Source: Congeria kusceri
Taxonomy: Eukaryota; Mollusca; Bivalvia; Myida; Dreissenidae
NCBI GenBank assembly: GCA_027627225.1
Contig: JAPFQT010000087.1
Span: 558,001 to 622,000 of the forward strand
DNA: 64,000 nucleotides
Direction of reading: 5' to 3'
Shown here: piece after piece, positions 54,511 through 64,000 of the stretch
Numbering within the stretch: position 1 is the stretch's first letter
Layout of the letters: each line of letters begins with the position of its first letter
Made by a program: the position numbers and the translations under genes
Notes under the pieces: generated by a model
Told to the model about the DNA's origin: nothing
The model's input: only the letters and a program-made list of their open reading frames with translations
Databases searched by the model: none

Positions 54511-56014
54511 CCTTTGTGAAGGAAATTAAATAAACTAGGCATCTGTGCATGACAATACACTTCTAAATAAACTGTTCACTTAGATACCAATAAACACTGT
54601 TTTTCTTCGAAATATATAATACATTGATTTATAGCAAATAGTTGATTGAGTCAACAGATATTCGAAATCACTATATGTAATTAATTAAATGTTTGAAAAT
54701 ATATTGTACATGATTGAATGCATGATATTGTTTATTTCTTATGCCACAATGCTATCAAAATACTCAGTGTAGCACAATGTGTTTGGTATTTTTATTAATT
54801 GATCTTTTTCAATGACGCATTGAGTTTTGCCCGTTTAAAAAACATCAAAAACAACACCGATGTTTAAACTGCAACAGCAGAAGCTCTCGAATTTGTCTCG
54901 ATTGTTGAGCAGACCGAGACTACTATATGTGTGGGAATCTGATTATCTAAATCGGTGTATGGATACTCTTAATCAGGCCAAACACATAATTGTTGGTTTC
55001 CGCTTACGTCTCCAAAAAATCTAAGGGGGTGGGGGAGGGGTGGGGAAGGGAAAGGTAAAAGATAACTTTTTTCTTTACCTTTATTTCTTCACAGCAAATT
55101 CAGTACATAGTTTAGATATGTCGGACTGCATACACAATGTGTAAAAGCCTCCCAAAAACTGTACACTTTATATATAAATAAGGTCATACAATACGACATT
55201 TCTGGCCAGAAAGTTAAAAAAATAACGAAAACGTAACTGCTCTTTTCACCGAGAGTCAGAAAAAAAAAATAATTGATAGGAAAAAAAGTGTGTCTGTGTG
55301 TGTGGGGGGGGGGGAGGGGGGGTAAAAAAAAAAACTTTTTACGCCTTATGCACATATATCGACAGCTCCATTGCATTTGGCAAAATATTACCAAATATTA
55401 TGTGCATATTGTGGAAGTGAAACACATTTACTTTCAAGCTTACCCACTTGTTCGTACATAAACGTTTTTTTGGTAATACAATTTTAACTCTATTGATAGT
55501 TGTTGCCAATCTTTCTTAAGTTATCAGCGCATACCGCTTTAAAAAAAGAGAGTGAACAGTGCATTGCATTTATACCTTTGTATTGGGCAACGTAGATCCA
55601 TAAGAAGCTTTAATTTGAAAAAGTATACAAATCTACTATTTTCGAAATTATCTTTACAACAACGGATGTAGATAAATTTTGTTTTTGATCCGATTTTGGA
55701 TACAGAGCTGTGTCTGTGAAGAAATATCTATGTATAGGATGAGTGGCCACATTATTTCACGATATCCCCGTGCAGATGTACATGACATGTACATCCAAGC
55801 ATTCTGCGTCAACTGAAGACAATGTACGAGGAAACCATGAAACCACGTGGTTTACATAAATGCATTGTTAGACATCGAGAAGCTGGTGCGGAATTCATAA
55901 AGCTTCTGACGAATATCTTAAGATAAACACAAGTGAAAACAATCAAGGTTTTTACGTAAAAATAAACATCTAAATGGCGAAATATTATGTACAAGGAAGC
56001 ATGTGTGTCACCAT
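54511..56014. other. AT-rich DNA with G-rich motifs, no gene
   Basis: No domain-bearing frame. Two G-rich stretches stand out: 55,025-55,050 (listed separately) and a GT/G-run tract at 55,290-55,322. CGAGGAAACCATGAAACCAC at 55,829 faintly resembles 46,990. Confidence 0.5.
55025..55050 (+). other. G-quadruplex-type motif
   Basis: Five G runs of 3-5 separated by loops of 1-2 bases (GGGGGTGGGGGAGGGG, then TGGGGAAGGG). This satisfies the usual quadruplex rule with very short loops. Confidence 0.7.
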
Positions 56015-56195
56015 TTTATAACAATAATTCTATTATGATACTAGCTAATTTTCCTATAGAGAAACAACAAAATTATCGTTGTTAAACTACCCATAAACTA
56101 TGTAAAAAGAAGTTCAGATTCTGATCGGAGATTAGTAATAAGTTGTTCCAATTACAATTGCAAAAATATATGTCAAATCATGTTATGCAATTAAA
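56015..56195. repeat. Nested-palindrome family, module A only
   Basis: ATTATGATACTAGCTAATTT, AAATTATCGTTGTTAAACTA, CTGATCGGAG, CAATTGCAAAAATATATGTC, ATCATGTTA. Module B is missing. Confidence 0.65.
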
Positions 56196-56589
56196 ATTAA
56201 CTATACATTAAATTGTCACAGATTTTAGGCAGTTTATGATATGAACTTATATCTTTACTAAGTAGTTTGATGAATATGGAACCAGAAAATAAATAACCAG
56301 AACCAGATTAATAAAACCTATCATTTCCATGCCAATATATCGGACAGAAGTCAGTAAATGACATACTTGCCATTGTATACACATCAATTCACATAGACCA
56401 ACATTTGGTCTCTTTGAATATTCTGAAGAAATTAAAAAAATGACATGCTCAATGTTGTGTGCCTATTGTGTTTTATAATTCATAATTTAACAAAGCTTTC
56501 ACAAAACTACGCCATGGACATGATCTGTATCTTAAAGCTGCTATTTAGAAAGACCGTCATAAATTCAACTCAATTTCTTGCTTCTGGCA
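56196..56589. other. AT-rich DNA with no recognisable gene
   Basis: Contains the start of a 287-aa plus-strand frame (56,445) that owes its length to the adjoining minisatellite. Confidence 0.5.
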
Positions 56590-57255
56590 AACAGACGATT
56601 GCCTGCATCGGCAGACATTCGGTTGCCATCATTGGCGGACACACGGTTGCCTTCATCGGCAGACATTCTGTTGCTATCATTGGCGGACGCACCGTTGCCT
56701 CCATCGGCAGACATTCGGTTGCCATCATTGGCGGACAAACGGTTGCCTTCATCGGCAGACATTCTGTTGCTATCATTGGCGGACACACAGTTGCCTCCAT
56801 TGGCAGACATTTGGTTGCTATCATTGGCGGACACACGGTTGCCTTCATCGGCAGACATTCGGTTGCCATCATTGGCGGACACACGGTTGCTTTCATCGGC
56901 GGACACACGGTTGCCTTAATCAGTGGGCACACGGTTGCCTTTATAAGCGGGCGCACGGTTGCCTTTATCAGTGGGTACACGGTTGCCTTTATCAGTGGGC
57001 ACACGGTTGCCTTCATCAGTGGACACACGGTTACCTTTATCAGTGAACACACGGTTACCTTTATCAGTGGACACACGGTTGCCTTTATCAGTGGACACAC
57101 GGTTACCTTTATCAGTGGACACACGTTTTCCTTTATCAGAGGACACGCGTTTTCCTTTATCAGAGGACACACGGCTTCCTTTATCAGCGGACACAAGGAT
57201 GCTTTCATCAGCGGACACACGGCCGCTTGCATCAGCGGACACACGGTTGCCTTTA
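56590..57255. repeat. 24-bp minisatellite (GGACACACGGTTGCCTTTAT)
   Basis: About 27 units. The left half alternates GGCAGACATTCGGTTGCC and GGCGGACACACGGTTGCC forms; the right half uses TTTATCAGTGGACACACGG. Since 24 is a multiple of 3, each frame yields an 8-aa repeat (such as GHTVAFIS), and several frames are open on both strands at once. This argues against real coding. Confidence 0.9.
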
Positions 57256-58088
57256 TCAGTCTTCAGCCGCCTTCGAAATGGCTGTTACGTGTAAGCTTCT
57301 CAGATTAAGACAGTACCAGTCGCACTTTTGTTTACCCAGTGGCAAAACGCATAGTAGCTACCATTCTGTTTTGACGATGCTAATTAAAATGGGTGTTTCC
57401 AGTTCCACCATCCTTGCAAATTAACGGGGACAGTAGGTAGAAACTGTTGTTTAAAACAGAACACATTAAACACAAATCATCTGATCAATCGATACATAAG
57501 GATTGGTTTATTCTAAAGGTGGATATTTATAAAATCGGATATAAGACTATACGAGATTCTCGCATTTTTTGTAACAAATGCTGATCACATCAATTTAAAC
57601 CCTTCTCAACAACGCGTGATGTTTTCTTGCATTGAAAAGTATTGTTCACGTTACCCATAATTACCCGCTAAAACCGAACGTTTACATTGTTTTAATGTCA
57701 TTTGAAAACGTCCACAAATTGTACATTTTCAAAATATGTAAACTACTATAAAATAGTTCGAAATGAAGAAAAAAAGTCATCGAAAACTACGTTTTGTAAA
57801 TATATTCCATTTCTGAATGAATTTTGATTGGTAAAATATGTATTTCAAAACTTATTCGGTGCCACTAAAGGTTTATAGGTAGATATGAGTTATTTGTTCA
57901 CACATCTCCATTAGTTTATATGAAGAGCGTTTGTTTTACAACATGATGGTCATATAGTGTTTACTTTGTAAATAAAAACTGGACTACTTACTGAGTAGCT
58001 GATCACATGTGCACTGCTTCAAAAGGCGTTCAATGACAACAGGCCCGATTTTATATACGGGTACATCACTCGGATAAATGCTGAATTC
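57256..58088. other. AT-rich DNA with no recognisable gene
   Basis: No repeat or domain recognised. Confidence 0.5.
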
Positions 58089-58264
58089 CGTTAGGGCCAT
58101 CGGGATATTCGCCTTTGAATGAATGAATCTGAAACGAAAACGCGCGAAAACTCGAACTCGCGAAAGTACGATGACGAAATTGCGATAATGAAAATGCGCC
58201 ATCGTACATTCGTCTTTTCGTCATCGAAATTTCGCGTTTTCGCCTTCCGGTGCGAGTGAATTCT

Positions 58265-58310
58265 AGCGTCTAGCGTCACTGGTTCGAATCTCGCTTGGGG
58301 CAGCCAGGTC
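58265..58310 (+). repeat. tRNA 3'-half-like relic
   Basis: CACTGGTTCGAATCTCGCTT has a perfect B box (GGTTCGAATC), but the T stem does not pair and no A box is present. Likely a SINE or tRNA fragment. Confidence 0.3.
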
Positions 58311-58382
58311 ATCATTACTTTTTTACACTTTTTTCATTATATTTATAGCAAATTGTTTATGTTTATGGTACGAATCGGTTTA

Positions 58383-59067
58383 ACATCTGCCATTATTTCA
58401 CTATAAACAGTGTATAACGTTTACGTTATAGGCCGTCAATACGCCCCATTGAACTGATTGATTACAAATATCTGCCATTATTTCACTATAAACAGTGTAT
58501 AACGTTTACGTTATAGGCCGTCAATACGCCCCATTGAACTGATCGATTACAAATATGTGCCATTATTGCGCTATAAACAGTGTATAACGTTTACGTTATA
58601 GGCCGTCAATACGCCCCATTGAACTGATCGATTACAAATATGTGCCATTATTGCGCTATAAACAGTGTATAACGTTTACGTTATAGGCCGTCAATACGCC
58701 CCATTGAACTGATCGATTACAAATATGTGCCATTATTGCACTATAAACAGTGTATACCGTTTACGTTATAGGCCGTCAATACGCCCCATTGAACTGATCG
58801 ATTACAAATATGTGCCATTATTGCGCTATAAACAGTGTATAACGTTTGCGTTATAGGCCGTCAATACGCCCCATTGAACTGATCGATTACAAAATATGTG
58901 CCATTATTTCACTATAAACAGTGTATAACGTTTACGTTATAGGCCGTCAATACGCCCCATTGAACTGATCGATTACAAAATATGTGCCATTATTTCACTA
59001 TAAACAGTGTATAACGTTTACGTTATAGGCCGTCAATACGCCCCATTGAACTGATCGATTACAAAAT
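58383..59067 (+). repeat. 85-bp satellite, eight near-identical units
   Basis: Unit landmarks CTATAAACAGTGTATAACGT recur at 58,401, 58,486, 58,571, 58,656, 58,741, 58,826, 58,912 and 58,998. Units differ by a few bases (TTTCACTA/TTGCGCTA, one extra A in later units). Each contains the inverted repeat ATAACGTTTACGTTAT. The homogeneity points to recent amplification or gene conversion. Confidence 0.95.
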
Positions 59068-59798
59068 TGCAGCAAGCTAGACTAATATTATACATTAAAG
59101 ATCACTTTTATTGGATATCTATTTTAACCAATATTTATGCCCAATATGTAAGGTAAGTGCAATCAAAATAAAGTCATTTTCACTTTTTCATTTTTGTCTG
59201 TGCGTGGAATGATCGTTCTGAGTGAAGCTTTAAATACAAAAGTCAACCACATGTATAGATAAGCGTGCAGAATGATCAACTATTACCGGTGAAATTAATG
59301 ACTATGACCCTGTGATATACGTTTATATCATTTAACCAGGAAACATTACATGTTTTATGTATCGGATCTTTTATTTTGTGCATGCGTACCTGAAGGCGAA
59401 AACACGAACACGCGAAAACGCAGAAACACGAAATCATTACACGTATCGAATAATTATGTATCAGATCCACTATTATGCGCATGTGTACCGTAAGGCGAAA
59501 GAACAAAGAAACGAAAACACCATGACGAAAACGCGAAAACACGATGACGTAAATGCGAAATGATATAGCATTTCCATAATCGTATTTTCGCGTTTTCGTC
59601 ATCGAACTTTCGAAAAAAAAAATCGGGTTTTCATCATCGAACTTTCGCGTTTTCGTCTACGTGTTTTCCCTTTTTTGTCATCGTACTTTTGTGATTTCGC
59701 GTTTTCTTCATCGCACTTTCGCCTTTTCGTCATTGTATTTTGGATTTTTTGTCATCAGACTTTCAGATTATTTTCATTAATAGGCGAAGGCCCTAACG

Positions 59799-60399
59799 AT
59801 AAGGCAGTGTTAATATTTCAACGGAAAACGGAAAGGATAGCGGCGGCCGCAAACACATGCATGCATCAGTAATCAAAACTTTCACTGTAAACACCTTAAC
59901 GCTAAGTAACGATAATGGACGATTTAAGATAATTATCATGTAGCTTCTCTTCCATTCGCCATACTTCCAGTTACTATAACACGAAATAATATAAAATAAT
60001 ATTAATCAAATACTTTGGATTGTACTATCATAATAACGATAATGTGCAACATGATATTTTAATAAATTAATAATTGATATATGTACCCATTCAAATCTAA
60101 GATGTGGAGAACAGCCATACACGATACAGAACAAAATAATTTAACTTCTACAGCAAATCTTTAGACCACAAATAAAGTTTGGCAATGACCAAAACGCAAA
60201 ATCAACAATTGTCAAATATAATAACACAGTTTTGTGTCACGTGTTTATACACGAAATGCTTACAAATCCAATCTGAATAGATACCGATTGTTAATGGCAT
60301 CCTACGTGGAGCCGGTTACATTTGTTGCTTCATACAAACCATATACATGACAAACAAATGAGCGTTGAACGTTTTGTCCTTATGTTCAGGTGGTCACGC
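59799..60399. other. AT-rich DNA with no recognisable gene
   Basis: No repeat or domain recognised. Confidence 0.5.
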
Positions 60400-61185
60400 A
60401 TCTTTCATTGACAGCTGACGATAGAAAGTATTTAAGATCTTTCCACGCTACCCGAAGTGTAACAGACAGCTGCAGACGACCTAGGAGGAAGCTAACAATT
60501 TGTGAAAGACACAAAATACTTTTAACCTGTGTCTGCAAACAGAATCCACGGGAAGGGCGAGAGTCACTATCAGCACGAGTCAAGGGTCCATCAGCGACAC
60601 GACTGCACCTCAACTATTTTCGTTACGAAGGTCAACTGGGACTTTGACGTCTGAGTTTCAATACAGCTTTACGGCGAGACACCGTGCATTGCGGTTGATC
60701 TGTACCAGACGACATGCTCGACATTCAGGAGCCGAACGGATTAGTTTTGTCTTCATCTATGAGTCCTGCCTCATCGCAACCGGAAATAACGTGTACCGGC
60801 GTAAGGGAGTAAAGGTGAACAAACGGCCACTTGTTTTGCACGAGACAGGCCAATATGGTGGTCGGAACGTAATGGTTGAGCGGCGTTTTTCCACATAGTA
60901 ACATCGACCTTATTGTGAACGGAACGTGAACAAGGGGCGTGATCAACAGTAGATTGAGAAAACACGCGTAATACCTATTATACAGGACACCGGAGTATGA
61001 TGGTCGCACACCACAATGTTCCATGCCACAACAATGGATTCCCCCTCTATTCAAATGTAGTCTGAACATTAATCCCATCGAGAATGCTCGGGACATTTAA
61101 CATTGAACAACTTAATTGCAAGAACCGGAATTCGACCTTCTGCAAGCACTTAACATCCTCACAAGGCGGTTAATTCAGAATTTAC
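60400..61185 (+). pseudogene. Tc1/mariner-type transposase relic
   Basis: The conceptual reading is broken by stops and frameshifts but keeps family landmarks. TARHRALRL and TRRHARHSGAERISFVF (60,665-60,750) match the region before the second-Asp motif of Tc1 transposases. ESC stands where the family has DESRF. VYRRKGVKVNKRPL and QYGGRNVMV (60,790-60,880) match WRRPGER and GGGSVMVW. SLNINPIENARD (about 61,050-61,090) matches the LNPIEHVWD motif. The catalytic Asp of the DESRF motif is changed. A second, more reduced copy is at 63,113. Established family: cut-and-paste transposition at TA sites. TIRs were not located. Non-functional. Confidence 0.75.
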
Positions 61186-61431
61186 ATCAATGACATGAAC
61201 ACAATAATAGCAATCAAACAAAGTACCGCGTCTATTCTACCATCAAGAAATAATTTATTAAAGTAGAACAGTTCAATAAAGTACGGAAGTAAATTAGAAT
61301 TCTTACTGCATGCAATGCCCGAAATCAATTCATTCAAAGACAACCGGTCCGAGCGAAAAGTCTCGGACCTACGGACACCCATGAAGATCGAACCCTGACA
61401 ACAACAACAACAACAACAGCCAAACAACACA

Positions 61432-61515
61432 TTGGTTCTTCCCCGGGAATGGACTTGAAAGTGTCAATTAGCTAGATTTCGACATAATTCAGCTTAAATA
61501 AGTAGGTTTAAAATA
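61432..61515 (+). mobile_element. tRNA-derived SINE, 3' fragment
   Basis: ATTGGTTCTTCCCCGGGAAT, GGACTTGAAAGTGTCAAT, TTCGACATAATTCAGCTTA and AATAAGTAGGTTTAAA. An AAC triplet run precedes it (61,398-61,420). The head is missing. Confidence 0.7.
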
Positions 61516-62080
61516 CATGTAATACGACATAATGACCATCAATGACCAACCAAAGATTTGCCAATACGCAACCATCCATTGTTGTATCGTTTATTCAACT
61601 TTAATATTTACGAGTGCTAAGAAGTACGTGATCTTCGATTTCAATCAATGTACGCAGTCATCCGATATATACCATGATGTTCACAAAATGCAAATAAAAG
61701 AAATCTCAATTCTACATCGTACAGATTCAAAAATCGTACAGAATCGTTACGTAAACATGTATTTCTTAGTACGGATATTTTGTAAAATGGCTATCTAAAT
61801 AAATGCCAAAAGTGCATTTCTTATCATACAGCTTCTATATTATTATTTTTCACGAATAGTGCAAAACCTACACGACTTTCACGTTACATAGTGTACAATT
61901 CGTCATGTTAGTAGGAATTCACATACGGACAGAATTTCTTTGCACAAGTAGAACCAGAATCACTCTTCAAATAAGCTTCAAATAGTAAAATGCTTCAAAA
62001 TGCAGACACTATATCACCACGAACGTCTTCGGCAACACTTTTAAATGTCTAAGAATAATTTAACACATCAAACCACCTGG
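61516..62080. other. AT-rich DNA with no recognisable gene
   Basis: An 88-aa frame at 61,532-61,798 has no recognisable feature. Confidence 0.45.
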
Positions 62081-62333
62081 GCCCCAATTCACCAACCTAT
62101 TCTTAGACTTAAGACTTATAATAAAGAATATTCTTGAAACCGTTATTTTCTAAGACCGTTACACAAATTTCAATCTGACTTTGTATTTACACAATCTTAT
62201 TACAGCATTCTTTATTTGTTAATAATATATGCAAAATTGCTACCAAGAATATTTGCAAACGCAGACGTATTGTTTTTATTTAAAGTCAGTTCTTCATTCT
62301 GATGTCAAAGAATAAGTTGGTGAATGCGGGCCC
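62081..62333. mobile_element. GGGCCC-family MITE, copy 3 (best preserved)
   Basis: GGGCCCCAATTCACCAACCT plus ATTCTTAGACTTAAG on the left; AAGAATAAGTTGGTGAATGC plus GGGCCC on the right. The interior is AT-rich and includes AATAAAGAATATTCTTGAAA. 253 bp, non-coding. Confidence 0.8.
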
Positions 62334-62689
62334 TGGGCAACAAACACCTCTCCCTCGGACCCTACAGTAAAAAACTTTGTATCTGAGACTGATACAGATG
62401 CTAGCTACTTTTTCACGTGCAATAAGTACACAACTGATAACGCGATGAAATAATACAAGATAATAATCCAATACTATAGATCTTAACACAAGACAGGAAA
62501 CGATATTATGCAATATGGTATAATAAAGTAAATATGCATCAATATAAATCTACAAATGGTGAAGAATCGATACAAAAAAATCAATTAAATTTATGAATTT
62601 GTAATGGATCCGTGCATGTGTGTTACGATGGGTAGCCTTGCGTGATTCAAATGATAAAGGATACTCTAGTTCTACAATAAAAGTTAATA

Positions 62690-62978
62690 TTACAATAAAC
62701 AACGATTTGGAGTTTTGATGCGTAGGAATTAATCCAGGAGGGCGTTCGTCCAAGTTGTTTAATAGCCACGCATCAGAACGACAAAGGGTTGTTTATTATC
62801 CGATAAACAACGATAATGGGAAAATTATTTTGATTATAACATGATTTAATTTGAACTACTTTTTACTATGCACCGCTTAGAATCTGGACTACTTTTTGCG
62901 TTGTTTATTGGGTAGTTTAACAACGATAATTGTGTTCTTCATATATAGAAAAATTAGCGAGTATCATGTTATAATATT
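62690..62978. mobile_element. Nested-palindrome element
   Basis: AATAAACAACGATTTGGAGT, GATGCGTAGGAATTAATCCA, GGGCGTTCGTCC, CCACGCATCAGAACGACAAA, CCGATAAACAACGATAATGG, CCGCTTAGAATCTGGACTAC, TTATTGGGTAGTTTAACAAC, GAGTATCATGTTATAAT. The left arm of module B is short. Confidence 0.75.
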
Positions 62979-63112
62979 TAAAAACAATCAATTGCATGAC
63001 GCATACAGCTTTCATATATCTGTCCATCATTTCAAAAAGCACGGGCGTTTCAACGACAGAACGTTGCAGACACCTGTGACGTAGACGTCCGAAATTCGAA
63101 GTAACATTTAAG

Positions 63113-63440
63113 CCGAGACACCGTGCATTGCGGTGGTTCTGGACACGACGACATTCTCGACTTTCACTGGCGTTGTCTTCGCCGAGGACATCCAAAATCA
63201 CTGTAACCGAGAATGACCACAGAGCGCGCGTGTACCGGTGTACAGGTGAACGGTTTCCTGGATGTCGTGTGTACGATGGTCTGGTAGGAAATCCAAACAT
63301 TAATTCAATCAAGCATGTCTGGGGTGAGTTGGGAAGACGTGGTCAATCAATGCGACAACAAAACAACTGGCAATAACCGGAATCGGACTGTCTGAAAGCA
63401 CGAACACACTCACGCAGCGGTATATCCAGAATACAATTTT
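63113..63440 (+). pseudogene. Tc1/mariner-type transposase relic, internally deleted
   Basis: RHRALRWFWTRRHSR (from 63,119) is shared with the 60.4-kb relic. RARVYRCTGERF corresponds to the WRRPGER region. NINSIKHVWGELGRRG corresponds to the LNPIEHVWDELGRR segment and follows after an internal deletion that removes the GGSVMVW region and most of the catalytic core. A single 82-codon frame covers these pieces, so the deletion kept the frame by chance or arose in a non-autonomous copy. Confidence 0.7.
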
Positions 63441-63506
63441 GCATTTTTGTGAATGTTGCACGTTTTCTTAATGACGACAGTGTCCGGAAAAGTTAAAGGG
63501 ACATAA

Positions 63507-63640
63507 TTCCAGTTCATGTCTGGGTTGAGTTGGGAAGGCGTGATCGATCAATGCGACTCCAGAACAACTTGCAGGAACCGGAAATCAATTGTCTGCAACC
63601 CTCACATACAAACTCCTCGCAGCAGCTACCTCCCCTTGCG
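63507..63640 (+). pseudogene. Tc1/mariner-type transposase, C-terminal scrap
   Basis: GTCTGGGTTGAGTTGGGAAG repeats the VWGELGRR coding region of 63,320-63,345. It is followed by a diverged copy of the same downstream sequence (CAGGAACCGGAAATC, CTGCAACC). This suggests a small local tandem duplication. Confidence 0.6.
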
Positions 63641-64000
63641 TTTATCAGCAACCACTGCCGTCACAAGTAAAATCCTTCCTCATCTGGAAGGATTTCGTGT
63701 TTGTAACTTTTACTCATTTAATGCAACTCAGTGCTATTTTCTACATGATTGGACTTTGAGTATGTCGTTTACAGTCAATAATGAAAAAAACACACGAAAA
63801 TAACTATTTTAAACCATTAATAATAACTATTACATTTTAATCGATCATCATCACGTGGTTTGCTATGACGGCCCGGATTTGATTAGAGCTATGGTCGGAA
63901 CCAGTCAAATATTCTGCGCGGTAGTTGCCTCACACAGCCGTGTTTCCAGAATTCGAAGAAGAATTGAAAACATTTAAAATTAGAATAGTAATACTTGTAT
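63641..64000. other. AT-rich DNA with no recognisable gene
   Basis: No repeat or domain recognised at the right edge of the window. Confidence 0.45.

Larger units (their letters stand above)
58089..59798. mobile_element. 1.7-kb foldback element with satellite cargo
   Basis: Outer inverted ends CGTTAGGGCC...TTCGCC (58,089-58,113, with a 9-bp insertion) and GGCGAAGGCCCTAACG (59,783-59,798). Inside each end lie arrays of CGAAAACGCGAAA/GATGACGAAAACGCG words in opposing orientation (58,115-58,245 and 59,388-59,760). Between them sit a tRNA-like fragment and the 85-bp satellite. Two separate foldback elements around an unrelated satellite remain possible. Confidence 0.55.

Noticed and set aside
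56445..57308. 287-codon plus-strand frame with an 8-residue repeat
   Set aside because: The 24-bp unit keeps several frames open on both strands. No signal peptide, domain or splice context supports one frame over the others.

Overview
The window looks like AT-rich, gene-poor nuclear DNA of an invertebrate animal, most likely a bivalve mollusc. The evidence is canonical GT-AG spliced exons in the one recognisable gene relic, tRNA-derived SINEs with A and B boxes, several TIR DNA-transposon families with textbook target-site duplications, many minisatellites, and interspersed repeats of kinds I associate with bivalve genomes (3' ends like TTCGAATAGTCGAGCTAA and ATGCCGGGGGCATAA). I see no bacterial, phage or viral gene, no rRNA, no intact tRNA, no CRISPR array and no convincing host protein-coding gene. 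The species cannot be told from the sequence.

Layout. 1-2.2 kb: AT-rich, almost featureless. 2.2-10.9 kb: a trinucleotide tract, a 15-bp minisatellite running into a SINE, a SINE-containing segment repeated in tandem, exon-like minus-strand modules, two related 20/23-bp VNTRs inside homologous flanks (6.2-6.96 and 7.4-8.1 kb), and a segment duplicated at 5.2 and 10.2 kb. 11.9-16.5 kb: first copy of a duplicated block (here called Y). 16,697-22,770: a 6.07-kb DNA transposon with 20-bp TIRs, a TTAA target duplication and a decayed five-exon transposase gene on the minus strand that ends in a DEDDh exonuclease domain. 22.8-26.8 kb: second Y copy, carrying a Harbinger-like element that is itself interrupted by a smaller one. 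27.4-30.9 kb: block X, starting with a 1.9-kb array of 26-bp repeats. 31.1-33.4 kb: a reduced version of Y plus X. 33.8-36.3 kb: common dispersed repeats and a 1.27-kb foldback element. 36.3-42.5 kb: another Y plus X copy. 42.9-45.7 kb: repeats and clustered palindromic elements. 45.7-57.3 kb: mostly unique AT-rich DNA with scattered MITEs, a SINE, a G-quadruplex motif and two related minisatellites. 58.1-59.8 kb: a foldback element enclosing eight copies of an 85-bp satellite. 60.4-63.7 kb: Tc1/mariner transposase relics, a MITE and a further palindromic element.

How it fits together. The window is a record of mobile-element activity and local duplication, not a set of cooperating genes. The most repeated sequence is a nested-palindrome family (about 18 copies) built from two alternating inverted-repeat modules. 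Duplicated blocks supply empty-site controls: several insertions are present in one copy and absent from the other, which fixes element ends and target duplications by direct comparison. The most interesting single object is the TTAA-flanked element whose decayed product joined a transposase to a proofreading-type exonuclease.
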